From Bactericera cockerelli (lineage: Eukaryota > Arthropoda > Insecta > Hemiptera > Triozidae), in assembly GCA_024516035.1 (NCBI GenBank), contig CM044967.1, positions 9,241,413 through 9,305,412 of the forward strand: DNA of 64,000 nucleotides. Reading direction: 5' to 3'. The translations under genes were made by a program, and so were the position numbers. This document shows, in pieces, positions 47,274-58,292 of the stretch. Numbering within the stretch: position 1 is the first letter of the stretch; each line of letters starts with the position of its first letter. A model generated the notes under the pieces. The model worked only from the letters and a program-made list of their open reading frames with translations. It did no database searches and was not told the DNA's origin.

Positions 47274-47486
47274 GGTATCCCACTAAGGGCAACATTTTGT
47301 TTCAAAACGTTTCGCAGTATTTTGTGTGAATTTTGAATGGGGAGTGGTGAAGAGCGTTACAAGGCAATGTTTCAGTCAGTGGGATTCGATCTCATTTGAT
47401 TCTAAAGGAAGAGTTGAAACATGAAACTTTGCAAAACGCTTCGCAATGTTGCGAGACAAAATGTTGTTCTGAGTGGGATCGCGGCC
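47274..47486. mobile_element. MITE family M1, copy 2
   Basis: GGTATCCCACTAAGGGCAAC with ATTTTGTTTCAAAACG, and at the other end GAGACAAAATGTTGTTCTGA, GTGGGATCGCGGCC. The interior AGTGGTGAAGAGCGTTAC and TTGATTCTAAAGGAAGAGTT matches the 14170 copy. Confidence 0.65.
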
Positions 47487-47559
47487 TTACACGGTCCTTG
47501 ATTACTTAGGCACGAGACAGCTTGCGTGCTGGCGGTAGGCGGATCATTGAAATACTTAC

Positions 47560-47590
47560 CGTGAGCGACAAATAATCCAATTAGGACCAT
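47560..47590 (-). other. Possible first coding exon of an unrecognised secreted protein
   Basis: On the minus strand TTCACCATGG gives a good start context at 47590. The frame MVLIGLFVAH (hydrophobic, signal-peptide-like) runs to CACG|GTAAGT, a consensus donor. Short start exons of this kind are typical of cuticular genes, and it lies between two of them. I found no second exon downstream on this strand, where a MITE (47274-47486) begins within 75 bases. Confidence 0.25.
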
Positions 47591-48739
47591 GGTGAATTAG
47601 TCATGATGACCCGACATCATTAATTTGTCAATTAGTCAAAGTAAACATAAACAAAAAAAGTTTTTACCTCGTCTGCGTAGTTTTTCAGCCTGACATTAAC
47701 CTATTTACATTGTCGATTTCAGGTACCTACCTTTTTATATACATGATATTGTACCTATACCATACTTAAAGAAAAGTTAAATAATTAAATTTCACCATCC
47801 CCTGTCTGAAACTTGAAAATTCTACAGTTTGTATTCATACTTAAAGGGGAAAGCAGCCAAATTATTAAAATTTGTTTATTTAATTTAATTTAATGGTGGT
47901 ATTATGTATGTATGTATATTATTACTTAAATTAACTCTTGAGATAAATCTTTAATCACAAATAACAAGTACTTGGTTTATAAATATAAAACATTTCAATC
48001 TTTCAAAAAAGAAAATCGAAGTAAGGTTGTTTTTCCACATGAAAAAATTAGCTGTAACAATAATGAAATAAATGTATGATGTGCTCTATTTGTTTGAATT
48101 CCGGTGTATCAATGAATGTTTTAACTAGGTAATGATTTCAACGTTTTTCTGAGTGTAGTATGAGGTATCTGAGAGTATTGGTGGTAGATTCAATAATTTA
48201 GCATAATATATTTAATAATTCGTCCTTAAATACATATTATTATAAAGTATATTTCCAGTACTAATATTTTTATAGTTAAATTTTTACAGAATTCGTATTC
48301 GTCACCGTTCATTCGCAAACGCAAAGTTCAAAATTTAAGAAATGTTCACATTTCACAATGATTGAGCAAAGGTTGATTTCCGAATTTTTACACAATTTGC
48401 TTCTGGTATGAATGTCTAGAAGGAGATGGTTGGTGTTTTTTACATTTGATTTTACATGCTTGATCTTTTAGAATTTAGTGCATTCATTCACATAGGAGCT
48501 TTGCAATATCTACAATTAGGTTCAAGTCCACCTGACATCTCTTTGATGGCAGAGATTGCTTCAGGTAATAATCACGTCATTTGTCAATATTATTCTTTTT
48601 GATAAAGAGTTATTATTATATCTAATAGCTTGTAGAGAATTTGCAGTCAGTCAGTCCTTAAGAGTGCTTAAGGGTTCGTTATCAGCTTTTTAAGAGATTG
48701 CAAGAAACGAATGAGAGTGGAGAGTTGCATGAATGATTA

Positions 48740-49605
48740 TCCTAAATTAACCTTCAGTTATGCATTTTGGTTGCCTGGGATGTATTATAAGCCGGTCATG
48801 TAATGCGTAAGGGGGGATTTGTGGGAATTGATGTGAGGGAACTGGCAATGAGAACGTTTCTCTGGCCATTGATGGAGTGATTAGGTGACTCCTTGTAGAC
48901 GGAATGTGGAGTTGTTCCTTCGACGAAAAGATATCCAAGAAACCGGACCCAACACTTTTTTTTAGGTTCAGAACAAGAGAGTGGTCTTGGAAACACTCAA
49001 CAATGATAGAGGACTGTTTACGTCTGCATCTTGTCTGGTGAAATTTATCGAAACGTCGCGTCGTTGATTTACGGAAAGAAAAATCATCAGTAAACCGTTG
49101 AAATGTCGCTATATCCACTAGAAGGTAGTTGAAGAGGCCAAACGAGTTCAGTCTTGTAGATATACTGGAATCTGTTTGTAGACTTGGACATAGACCAAAT
49201 CATTTTGAAAAAGATCTATTTGCCTTTAAGAATGTGGGAAAAATCCTAGATTTGTTGGATTAGTCACTGGACAGTGATCACTCTAATCAGGAATGATGCG
49301 AGCATTAAGTCCTCGGTAATCACCACATGGTCTCCAAGCATCATTCCACGGTTTCTCTACCATGTAGAGGGTTGGAGACCATGGTTTTTTAGAAGGTCGA
49401 GCTATATCCAGATCATAGATTGCTTTGAATTTTCGGATGCCTTGAGCCTAGTTGGAGCGAGTTTTCTTGGCTATAAAACGAGAGGACAAGGAGTGGTTTT
49501 AATGAAATGACTGATGCTGTGTGGGACGATTCTTTCAGTAAGGAGTGCATGATGTCTTTGAACTCTGGAGGAATTGGGAATTGGTGGAATGCTGAGCTTA
49601 CCAAC
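48740..49605 (-). pseudogene. Decayed gypsy-type LTR-retrotransposon pol (reverse transcriptase) fragment
   Basis: Minus-strand reading across several frames gives blocks in the order expected of Ty3/gypsy reverse transcriptase: KLAPTRLKA (near 49470), KKPWSPTLYMVEKPW then AWRPCGDYRGLN (49400-49310), IDLFQNDLV (near 49200), TFQRF (near 49100), SLVLNLKKS (near 48970) and FLGYLFVEGTTP (near 48920). Frames change repeatedly and stops interrupt, so it cannot make protein. No LTRs, gag or integrase were recognised. It lies between the cuticular genes. Confidence 0.7.
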
Positions 49606-50293
49606 TTTATCTTAATTAGTAAATGGAGTACGAATGCTGGAGAATTTGGGCAGGAACGGTGAACATATCAGAAATTGTTTTTTTTTTATCCAGTTAGCCA
49701 GTTGAAATCAATACAATTTTCATTTTGTTTATTGACTACTAATTTTGTGGTGTGAGAAATATGAATAATTGGTGTAAATTAGAACACCACCAGATTTGTT
49801 GCCTTGTCTGTCATCACGGATCACGGAACATAGAGTAACCACTTATCTTGTGTATATCACTTGGTGTATGAACTGTATGATCTTAACCATGTTCCTGAGA
49901 GCATGATAATTTGAGGCACTTATTTTTATTAGCAAATAACAATGGGTAGTGTGCTTACTTGATAACAAGATAATTTATTCTTAGTTAAACCACCTTATAC
50001 TAGTATATTACTCCCATTTACGTATTTATTTATTTATTAATTCGATTTTTTGGGGAATTTTTCCAACTACGGGTTACAATTTTCTTCATTCTGCCAATCA
50101 GACGACCAGCATGGCAACAATGACAACATGATTTTTTTGTAGAGTCGTGTGATGTTTTCACCAGTTTATTTCAATCAGTCACTTTTACAACACATTACCG
50201 AGTGTCCACAGCAATAATTTTAATAACTAGGGATATCCCCAGTTTCTTTTTTGTTCAAGGTTCGTCTAGATTTCATATTATTAAATTAGTCAA

Positions 50294-53200
50294 ATGGCGT
50301 CCTTTTTGAGGAGACAAGGGAGCTTTATTTTTCAGGTAAGTAGTGTACATAAAGTGTTTAATATCAAATTAATGGTATAATGAAGTACCTTCTTATTTTC
50401 TTTCGTGTCTAGAATCCCACTGTCTTTCCCAATTTTTGATGTAGTCCCTCCTATGGTGCGAAATATGGGGGACTAACTCAAAATCATAATATCAGCTAAA
50501 TTCCAAAACACTGTGAAAGTAATGTTTGCAGAAATGCGAGACATGTACTGTGTATTGAAACGAAACACAAAATATTTTTCATTTGGGAAAGAAATTGATT
50601 ACGGGTGATTCCCGATCCAATAGTTTTCTCCCCCAAAAATTTGTTCTAGCTATACAAAGAGGAAACGCTTGTCTCCTAGTTTCCTTTGGGTCGTAGGGAA
50701 AAATTTCCAGAATTTGAAGAAAAAAAATACGAGTATTTCCTTTTTTTAAATCTGTCTAATGTCTAATATGTAGTCACGATTCTTGATCAGGTGGTGAAAT
50801 ACTGAAATTATTCTTAAATAGTCAATGTGCTACAGTATTGAACCAGGCGGTGCTATTACTAGGGCTTGAATTGTTTTGAGGGCGATAAAAATTGTCTTAT
50901 ATAATATGTAATAATTCTCTCCGATAGGTAGTGGTCAAGGCGTCGGCGGTCTGGTGTTTCAGAGGTCGTTTGTTCGAAACCCAGCCGATACCACAAGATA
51001 TCCTTCCATTTGGGATTTTGACTACAAAATAATATGGCTTAGAATTACCTTATTTATAGTTACTAACTGGTTAGGACTGAAAAGTCCCATTATCCTAGCA
51101 GTCTGAGCAAGGTCTTATATTTATAGGTAGGCTTACTGCTGGAATAGAATATACCTTGTTTAGAATAGAATACCTTGTTTATACTGCCGAGGTAAGACTG
51201 AAAAGTCCCTTTACTATGGGAATAATGGGATTTATTGGTCCTAGGCGGACAGTAACAATAATAGTACGATAAAACTGCACTATTCACTTGGAAAAAAATA
51301 GGCCCCTCTGAAACTTTCAGGGATTATTAGAGGTTCTGCTTCTGTATACGACGATATTATTATAATTTATTTCCTCTCCCAATTTAAGGTTATCATCGTC
51401 TTGCTCTCTGTGAAGCTCAGTTTTACTTGGCCCTACTCTGGATACGAACACTCGTACGATAACTACAACAACTATGCCCCTCATTATGATCACGAACAAT
51501 ACGTAAGTGTCGATGTATTTATTAATAGACTTCATCAAATCATCATAGATAGTTAAAAATATTTGTATTTTTTTCCCCTCAGAAATATCCTATTTTTAAT
51601 TCATCATAGCAAGACTTTTAATGATAAAGATAATAATAATAATAAAGCAGAAAAAATCGTATAAACATAACTTCAAGTTAAATTTATTTTATATTCCCTT
51701 TAATTTCTAACCGTTTCTTTTTTAAATTTCTATTACCTAGAAGGTATAGTAAGTATTGGTTTTCTGACAGGTCTATTTATATCATTATATCAGGTTCATT
51801 CGTAAAAAAATAAAAAATATATTAATCATGGGAATCGTTAATGGTGGAAGTAACAAGATAAAAAAATTCCTGCCCCGCTGGGAATCGAACCCAGGTCACC
51901 ATGCGTACAATGCCTAGCGCGCTAACTCACTCTGCCACGGTGACTACTGATATGACCATGCAGTTGAAAGCGATGTTAAAAACGCTTGCATACGAGTCTG
52001 CAACCATTGGGACATTTTCATCTTTACTATTCAAGGTCCAAAACCCAACTGACCAAATTTCGTATTGTGCGCATGACACATACCTTTTCTCTTCTCTCCC
52101 TCTACAATTCAATACTTCGCCATTGTGCGCATGACACACACTTTCCCTCTTCTCTCCCTTTACAATTCAATATTTCGTTACATAATATCGTTACATAATT
52201 TCGTTACATAATTTCGTCACATAATTTTGGTTATGTGCCAGAGCAAAGACATGAAAATGTCAAAAAAAATCGTAGCCATGAAACAACAGCTACTGTAGAG
52301 TCTTATAGTCTACAAGCGGGCTGTCGCCCGCTTTGCGGGCCGAGGCATGGCCGTGAAAGCAAAAAATCCTTTTTCGCCAATGGCAGGTGTTGTAGTGGGA
52401 GTTTCGAAAAATCCCGTCTTATTGCACATCTAGACTATAAGACAAAGCTACCTACCAAATTTCAGCTTCCTAGGACTTACGGTTTGGGCTGTAGAGCGAT
52501 GATCAGTCAGTGGTCAGTGGTCAGTGAGTGTCTTTGACATTTATATATTAAGAAGATATTGTCGCTTGCCCATCCCGTAGTATGGCTTTCTTCTGACGGA
52601 CGAGAAGTGACACAATCACACAATACTTCCCATTTAGGTGCTGGTTCAACACGAGCCCCAAAAAAGTGGCTGTATGGACTTTTTTTTGGTAAACTGCCAA
52701 AAAAAAAAAAAAAAAAAAAAAAAACACGAGCACACTGGTATCCCTTAAGCTGCGTCCCCACCGGTGTTGAACATGTCGATCAACATGAAATTGTTATTCG
52801 ACAAATGTTGAACGAGATTGCACCTTCCCCACCGGAATTTTCAATGTGGACGCATTTTCGTTGATTCAACATTTTAGTGTGCAACAATTTAGGTGCATTG
52901 ATCGTTTCTACGTCATTTTTTTCTAAATATTTTATTTTCCTCACGAGGTATGAGTTGACCCCGAATTAAGGGCGGAATTAAGAGACAACATCAATAACTT
53001 AAGTCGTTGGTAAGTGTCGGTTTTCTCTATCTTACACAGTACGCATTCCGTGACTAAGCGCCACAGAGGTATTACAAAAATGTCTATTATTAAAATTATT
53101 ATTATTAAACATGTTGGATCAAGTTTTATTTACAATAAAGTAGGTACATAGAAATTGAAATAAAACAAAACTTGATCAAGGGCGGTGCTAATGCCAACGG

Positions 53201-56200
53201 CATTCTCTTCCTATTAATTCTATTAATTCCGCCCTAAATTAAGTTATCGTTCTGAATTTCCAGCCTTATCCCAAGTACCTAAATTAAGTTATCGTTCTGA
53301 ATTCCCAGGCTTATCCCAAGTACCTAAATTAAGTTATCGTTCTGAATTCCCAGGCTTATCCCAAGTACCTAAATTAAGTTATCGTTCTGAATTCCCAGGC
53401 TTATCCCAAGTACCTAAATTAAGTTATCGTTCTGAATTCCCAGGCTTATCCCAAGTACCTAAATTAAGTTATCGTTCTGAATTCCCAGGCTTATCCCAAG
53501 TACCTAAATTAAGTTATCGTTCTGAATTCCCAGGCTTATCCCAAGTACCTAAATTAAGTTATCGTTCTGAATTCCCAGGCTTATCCCAAGTACCTAAATT
53601 AAGTTATCGTTCTGAATTCCCAGGCTTATCCCAAGTACCTAAATTAAGTTATCGTTCTGAATTCCCAGGCTTATCCCAAGTACCAGTTCGAGTACGGCGT
53701 GAATGACCCGCACACAGGGGACGTGAAGAAGCAGTACGAGGAGAGAGATGGGGACACGGTGAGAGGCTACTACAGTCTGGTGGAACCGGACGGCTCCATC
53801 CGGATTGTAGAGTATACGGCGGACGACAAGCATGGCTTTCAGGTGAGAACTCTATAATTATTATTATTATCTTTGCGGCCCTACCCAGGCTGGGTGAGGT
53901 TAATGTGGGTAGCTGGTACGATTCCCAGCGAATGGATTGTAACACCCCCGTCCAGTTCAGGACGTTAAAACCAAATAGAATCGTTGGCGTTAGGAAGGGC
54001 ATCCAGCCATAAAAAACGTGCTCCACCCTACCAACCTCAACCATGAGGTTGAACAATGCCGACCCCAACAAGCAACATAAGCTAATATGGGATAAAGGCA
54101 AGGGAGATATAATATATTATTATTATAGAAAGCTTTATTAGGTAGAACAAAAAATATATACAGTATGTAGAATACAATGAAATATAAAGAAAAACAAAAA
54201 GATTAGAAGAATTCCTTAGGGAGAGAGCCACAAAAATTGTAAAGAAAAACTAAAATAAATATACATTATTACATTACATTACATTACATTTAAAAGTTAT
54301 CATATTTGTGTTAATCACTTTCGTGATATGACAACTACTCAAACTCGCTTTACTAAATCCACGCTGAAACCGCGAATTGAACCAGAGACCTCCAGGTTAC
54401 AAGTCCATCGCCTTATCGATCAAGCTATTGAGGTCGGAATAATTATTATTATATTATTATTATATGGTCTGTATCCAACTTTAGATGAAAAGTTGGCTTG
54501 AACTTGGGCTTTTTCTATATAAGACCGTAAAACCTTAGGGAACTGCAAGCTAACTTTGCTTGTTAGGGTTGGTTGGTCTGTTTTCTGTTTTATACTCCTC
54601 TAGTTAGACACTTTTGGTAGTCGTGAACTATCGATTTAAGTATAAACAGTCTAGCGTATGGATCCTTGGAATGGATCGCACCCAATGCTTTCTTATTATT
54701 ATTATAAGTAACGTTACGTGGCTGGCCTTTTACTATGTAAAAATGCATTTAGCTCGAACTTTTCATCATTTACTTAGGTATCTGATATGACAACATAATA
54801 ATAAGACTCTGGGGGGTTATGTGGTAGAAAATTGCTTTGAGGATTAGACTCACCTGGTGGTTACCTTCCACTTAAGAGTATTTACTACCCATCTAAATTT
54901 TATATTGCTGTTGTTTTCAACGGTGTCAACCACACATCGAGTTTCGATTATATCTCGGTTCGTTAGAACTAACACGCAGAAACTATTTTCTGCGTTTTAT
55001 GTCTCCTTTGCCAATTTAGCATTCTAAGAAATAAAATTGTTAACTCAAGCTATTGGGACTATGGGAAGTACTGTGCCACTTCTTGCCCATCAGAGGGGAG
55101 GCATACTACGGGACTAACAAGCTACAACACAGACCACAGGCGTCTACAGTAGCTGCTGTTTCATGGCCATGAAATAAGGAAGGCTAAGAAGGCTGTGGAA
55201 CACTCATCTATATTATAATCCCTTTCTGTATTGGCCGACAGTATTTCATTACTTGAAATGGAGCCAACCACCATGAGGACTTTTGGCTTATTTTTTTGCC
55301 ATTTCAAGCCTTTCCACCTTGAGAAAACTATCAGCTATAGATAGACTGTTTCAGGATTTTGTTCCTAGAATACGACAGGTAGAACAACTTCTGGTTCAGA
55401 GTTCTATCCCCGGGTACCCACACATTTTATCAAAACGCTTTTAAATTGGTTGGTTGAGGTCAACCAGGTATATCAGATTTAAAGAATTTAGGTTTTAAAA
55501 GAAAGATACACATTCAATTAACTTTGGTTTGTATAGAAACTGTAAAGAGACTTATAAGATCTGCTGGTAAAGACTTATTTTATACTGTCAGATTGATAGC
55601 TAAATGTTATTCTTCTTAATTGTTATATCTTTAAATATAGGAAAATACGCCAGCACTTGATTGAAAGAGTACATACAATCGAAACTGGATTTAAAAGAAC
55701 TGGATATAATAGAAACCTGGATATAAGAGAAAAACATTCCGGTCCCCTGACTTCTCTTATATTCAGGTTCGACTGTATATGATTTTAACAACTTTACTTA
55801 AAATGAAATTTTGCTAATTTATCTCTACTTCCAGGCTATTGTGAGGAAAATAGGACAGAGTACTCACCCTTCACCTGCACCTCCCCCTCCCCCCGTTCCT
55901 GCGCACCCCATCTTCCATCCCCAGTACGCCCCCCATCACCACTACGAGGAGCCCTACAAGCCAGCCTACCAGCCTGCGTCCTACCATCCAGAGCCCTACA
56001 AGCCGCAGTACTACGAGCCCAAATCAGATTACTACGAGCCCAAACAAGATTACTATGAACCAAAACCAATTGCTTACAGCCACAGCCCGCCTTTCCCTCA
56101 GTACAACAGCTACTACGATGACGAAGCGTTCAATAACTTCCCGTCTGGTGCTGATGCCGAAAGTTTGCCCCAACTTCCTCTCTACTCATCCTATGAGCAA

Positions 56201-56446
56201 ACGAACCCGAGAGACGATTACGATGGCTCCTACAACGATTTCAACCGTGCCGCTGCTGGTTACTATGAGAAGCGATCAGCCAGTGGCAATGACGCGAAAA
56301 TCGCCAAAATCAACAACAGACAGACTGCCGCCAAACCAATTACAGATACCCAATCGAACTTGCTGAACACAATGCTGCATCATCAGAGACACCTGCAGCT
56401 GCAGCAACTTCACAATGACAAGAATAATGCCCTGTTCCCAGCGTAG
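50294..56446 (+). CDS. RR-2 cuticular protein gene 2 with long Pro/Tyr/His-rich C-terminus
   Basis: Secreted chitin-binding cuticle protein. Exon 1 (50294-50335) encodes [14 protein letters not shown]. Exon 2 (51389-51502) encodes [20 protein letters not shown] and a Tyr/Asn/His linker. Exon 3 (53669-53842) encodes [20 protein letters not shown] and most of the RR-2 domain ([31 protein letters not shown]). Exon 4 (55835-56446) starts AIVRKIGQ and ends ALFPA-TAG. All introns are phase 0 and GT/AG; total 313 codons. The signal peptide spans the exon 1/2 junction, with a hydrophobic core [12 protein letters not shown]. The C-terminal 200 residues hold a PAPPPPPVP run and repeats of (D/Q)YYEPK, then a Gln/His-rich end (residues [12 protein letters not shown]). 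Exons are GC-rich against AT-rich introns. Unlike gene 1, an intron interrupts the end of the RR-2 domain, after GFQ. Confidence 0.93.
50925..51260 (+). mobile_element. SINE family B copies and fragments, forward
   Basis: A diverged head with GGTAGTGGTCAAGGCGTCGG and GTTCGAAACCCAGCCG leads into CCTTCCATTTGGGATTTTGA. It is followed by repeated body fragments (TTATTTATAGTTACTAAC; TGAAAAGTCCCATTATCC; TTTATACTGCCGAGGTAAGA). Several partial copies appear stacked in intron 1 of cuticular gene 2. Confidence 0.55.
51866..51952 (-). mobile_element. SINE family A head fragment
   Basis: CCCCGCTGGGAATCGAACCC, AGGTCACCATGCGTACAATG, CTAGCGCGCTAACTCACTC and GCCACGGTGACTACTG form the reverse complement of the family A head. 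Little or no body remains. Confidence 0.75.
52316..52540 (-). mobile_element. Helitron-like non-autonomous repeat, copy 2
   Basis: Same family as 1785-1960: GCGGGCTGTCGCCCGC, CGAGGCATGGCCGTGAAAGC, then TTATTGCACATCTAGAC and a run of CAGTCAGT-type repeats. It keeps about 35 bases (CCTTTTTCGCCAATGGCAGG onward) that copy 1 lacks. It lies in intron 2 of cuticular gene 2. Confidence 0.6.
52960..53240. mobile_element. Possible MITE next to the splice-site array
   Basis: GAATTAAGGGCGGAATTAA near 52963 and the inverted TTAATTCCGCCCTAAATT near 53224 could be terminal repeats of a ~280-bp insertion. Its right end runs directly into the first 45-bp unit, suggesting the unit's AAATTAAGTT part comes from the element's edge. 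Confidence 0.4.
53236..53685 (+). repeat. 45-bp tandem array duplicating a 3' splice site and exon start
   Basis: Ten head-to-tail copies of a 45-bp unit start at 53236, 53281, 53326, 53371, 53416, 53461, 53506, 53551, 53596 and 53641. Each unit holds AAATTAAGTTATCG, then TTCTGAATTCCCAG (the intron end) and GCTTATCCCAAGTACC (the exon start). Copies 2-9 look identical; copy 1 differs at two positions next to the AG. The tenth copy runs into the genuine exon 3 of cuticular gene 2. There are no spacers, so this is not a CRISPR array. Confidence 0.97.
53878..53975 (+). mobile_element. 5S-SINE body fragment
   Basis: CCAGGCTGGGTGAGGTTAAT, GTGGGTAGCTGG, AGCGAATGGATTGTAACACC and CAGGACGTTAAAACC match the body of the 62548 element without its 5S head. 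It directly follows the exon 3 donor of cuticular gene 2. Confidence 0.65.
53985..54080 (-). mobile_element. Dispersed repeat R2 copy, reverse
   Basis: CGTTAGGAAGGGCATCCAGC, GCTCCACCCTACCAACCTCA, ACCATGAGGTTGAACAATGC, CGACCCC are the reverse complement of the R2 blocks. It follows a 5S-SINE body fragment. Confidence 0.6.
54289..54437 (-). mobile_element. SINE family C copy
   Basis: Reverse orientation: AAAAGTTATCATATTTGTG, TTAATCACTTTCGTGATATG, then GTTACAAGTCCATCGCC and TTATCGATCAAGCTATTGAG. Lies in intron 3 of cuticular gene 2. Confidence 0.75.
55060..55210 (+). mobile_element. SINE family D, 3' portion
   Basis: GGGAAGTACTGTGCCACTTC, TTGCCCATCAGAGGGGAGGC, ACTACGGGACTAACAAGC, CTACAACACAGACCACAGGC, AGTAGCTGCTGTTTCATGGC, TGTGGAACACTCATC. 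No head. Lies in intron 3 of cuticular gene 2. Confidence 0.7.
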
Positions 56447-58086
56447 ATTCAAAATTTGTGAAACCTGCCATGAGCCACCTTAGTTTTAAATTAATTTTTC
56501 ACTGTCCATTTTAGACTAAAACAAAATTTCTTTGAGTTCATCAATGCTTATTTAGTTGATAAAATAGCTCCATTGAATTATAGAGTTATTGTACTTTCAT
56601 CCTCGGTCTTTAGGGCTTTTCGGTTTCTTAACAGATGAGTAAAGAGAAAGATAAGCATTCTCTAGACCAGGATCTTTTTGAGTGGTGTCCTGGGGTCCCA
56701 CTTTCTTAGAAACTTTAAAGTGTTGGCGTGCCATCATCAGTACTAGGTGTTTGGCCTTTCACGGACAGAGGGATTATTTTTTCATCATAATTATATTGGT
56801 CACACTATGTACCGTTGCTGTGTAGATTAGCTACCACCCTTTTTAACAAGCTCAATAATGTTTTAATTTAAGAGGACAACACATTTTCGAGTGATAAACA
56901 CTTTTGTAAACAATATTGGTAAAACCTGCAATATTGGTAAATTAAATATTCAAACTAACGATTTTTGACAGCAAAAAAGATCATACTTTTTGTATTTTGG
57001 GATCACACAGGAGTTATGTATACTTTCAGGCAGTTATTTTTTTGCAGTTATGAAAATTTGAAAATCTGCAGACCCAATTTTCGGTATGGGGTATGGTTCA
57101 ATACGTAACTATCCGAATGTCTGTCTAACATAGGAATAGAAAAAACTTAACTCTGTCTGTGCCAATCATAAACCCTAGTTATTTTCTGGAAGTATCTCGT
57201 ATATTGAGGGTGCAGTTAGAGAAATATATTCCGCCATTAATGAGATATTTGATTATGTGCTTTGATTCTTTCGTAATGATTTGATCTATGCTCTGTGTCC
57301 CTTGAGAGGGAGATTATGATTAAAGTAATCTTTTCAAATGATTCTTATTTAAATATTAATTAATATTGTTTATCTACCGCGTCCAAAAAATAGATTTGAT
57401 TGAATAGATTTCAATGTAAAAATATCAAATTCAGTCAGTCTGCTTGGTAGATATTTTTATAATTTTATTTAGATTGTTGAATTCACGTTCAATTTTATTG
57501 CATTATGGAAGAAGCTGCAAACTTTGCGCTGCAAAAGGAGCTGCAAAATTGCGGTCGAAGTGCTCTTTCTTCTTAGTATTTCGTACTTTCAAGGATTTTA
57601 ATGATCGGATGTGATGTGATGACACTTCTATAGTTAAAAAATCATAGGTACCCAACAATATAGCATAGCGATCATAGTTCATACCTACATATCTGTAATA
57701 GATTTTTTACCAATAGGTTCATCAGTACATAAAAAACATTTTGTAATATGAAATAAACTAAAAATATTTTATGACAATATAATTTCTTCTACTTTTATTA
57801 CGAGGCATGTCTTTTTCCCCATTCAAGTACATAATTAGAGACAGTATTACGGGTTATCCATCCTTTTTAGAAAGATGCCTACAAGAACAATAATATTATG
57901 TAATGTATGTACATATTATTGTTTATTGACCGGTGAATTAAAGATGCACCGCCATTCATTGACACAAATACTTCCTCGTGAATACATACATATGTCCTAA
58001 TTAAAGGGCGGGGTTATTGTCTATGGCAATCTCTTCCGCCCAACCGATTAGTAGTTTCTGAGAACAGACACACTATACAAAAGTTA

Positions 58087-58292
58087 ATCAGGAGGTTACT
58101 ACGATATGTCCAGAAAAATGATTTCTTTTTATTTAGAACAATTACAGGAAGATTTAACAATATAAGTCCTACTTATTGTTAAACCGTTAAATGATTTTTT
58201 TTTTTTTAAATCGGAGCAAAAAACTTGAAAAATAAGTAAAAATGTACACAATATTTCTGATATCTAATACTTAAGTATTAGATATTCTTGGA
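58087..58292 (+). repeat. Dispersed repeat R3, copy 2
   Basis: CAGGAGGTTACTACGATATG, TCCAGAAAAATG, AAATCGGAGCAAAAAAC, GTACACAATATTTCTGATAT and the hairpin ATCTAATACTTAAGTATTAGAT. About 80 bases longer than copy 1. Confidence 0.65.

Larger units (their letters stand above)
41784..50110. other. Interval between the two cuticular genes
   Basis: Holds SINE D (42567), SINE B (45291), MITE M1 (47274), a candidate minus-strand exon (47560) and the decayed gypsy pol (48740). A GTCGCCGTCGAGTTTTGTAC / TTTCGAGCTGCGTTAAT segment near 43250-43410 resembles insect repeat ends. No RR-type domain was found on either strand. Confidence 0.5.

Noticed and set aside
53236..53685. CRISPR-like array
   Set aside because: Units are contiguous with no variable spacers, and the unit is clearly a duplicated intron-exon junction in a eukaryotic gene.
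55836..56366. Open frames on the other frame and strand across exon 4 of cuticular gene 2
   Set aside because: They are shadows of the GC-rich Pro/Tyr-coding exon; the chosen frame is fixed by the splice phase and the tail repeats.
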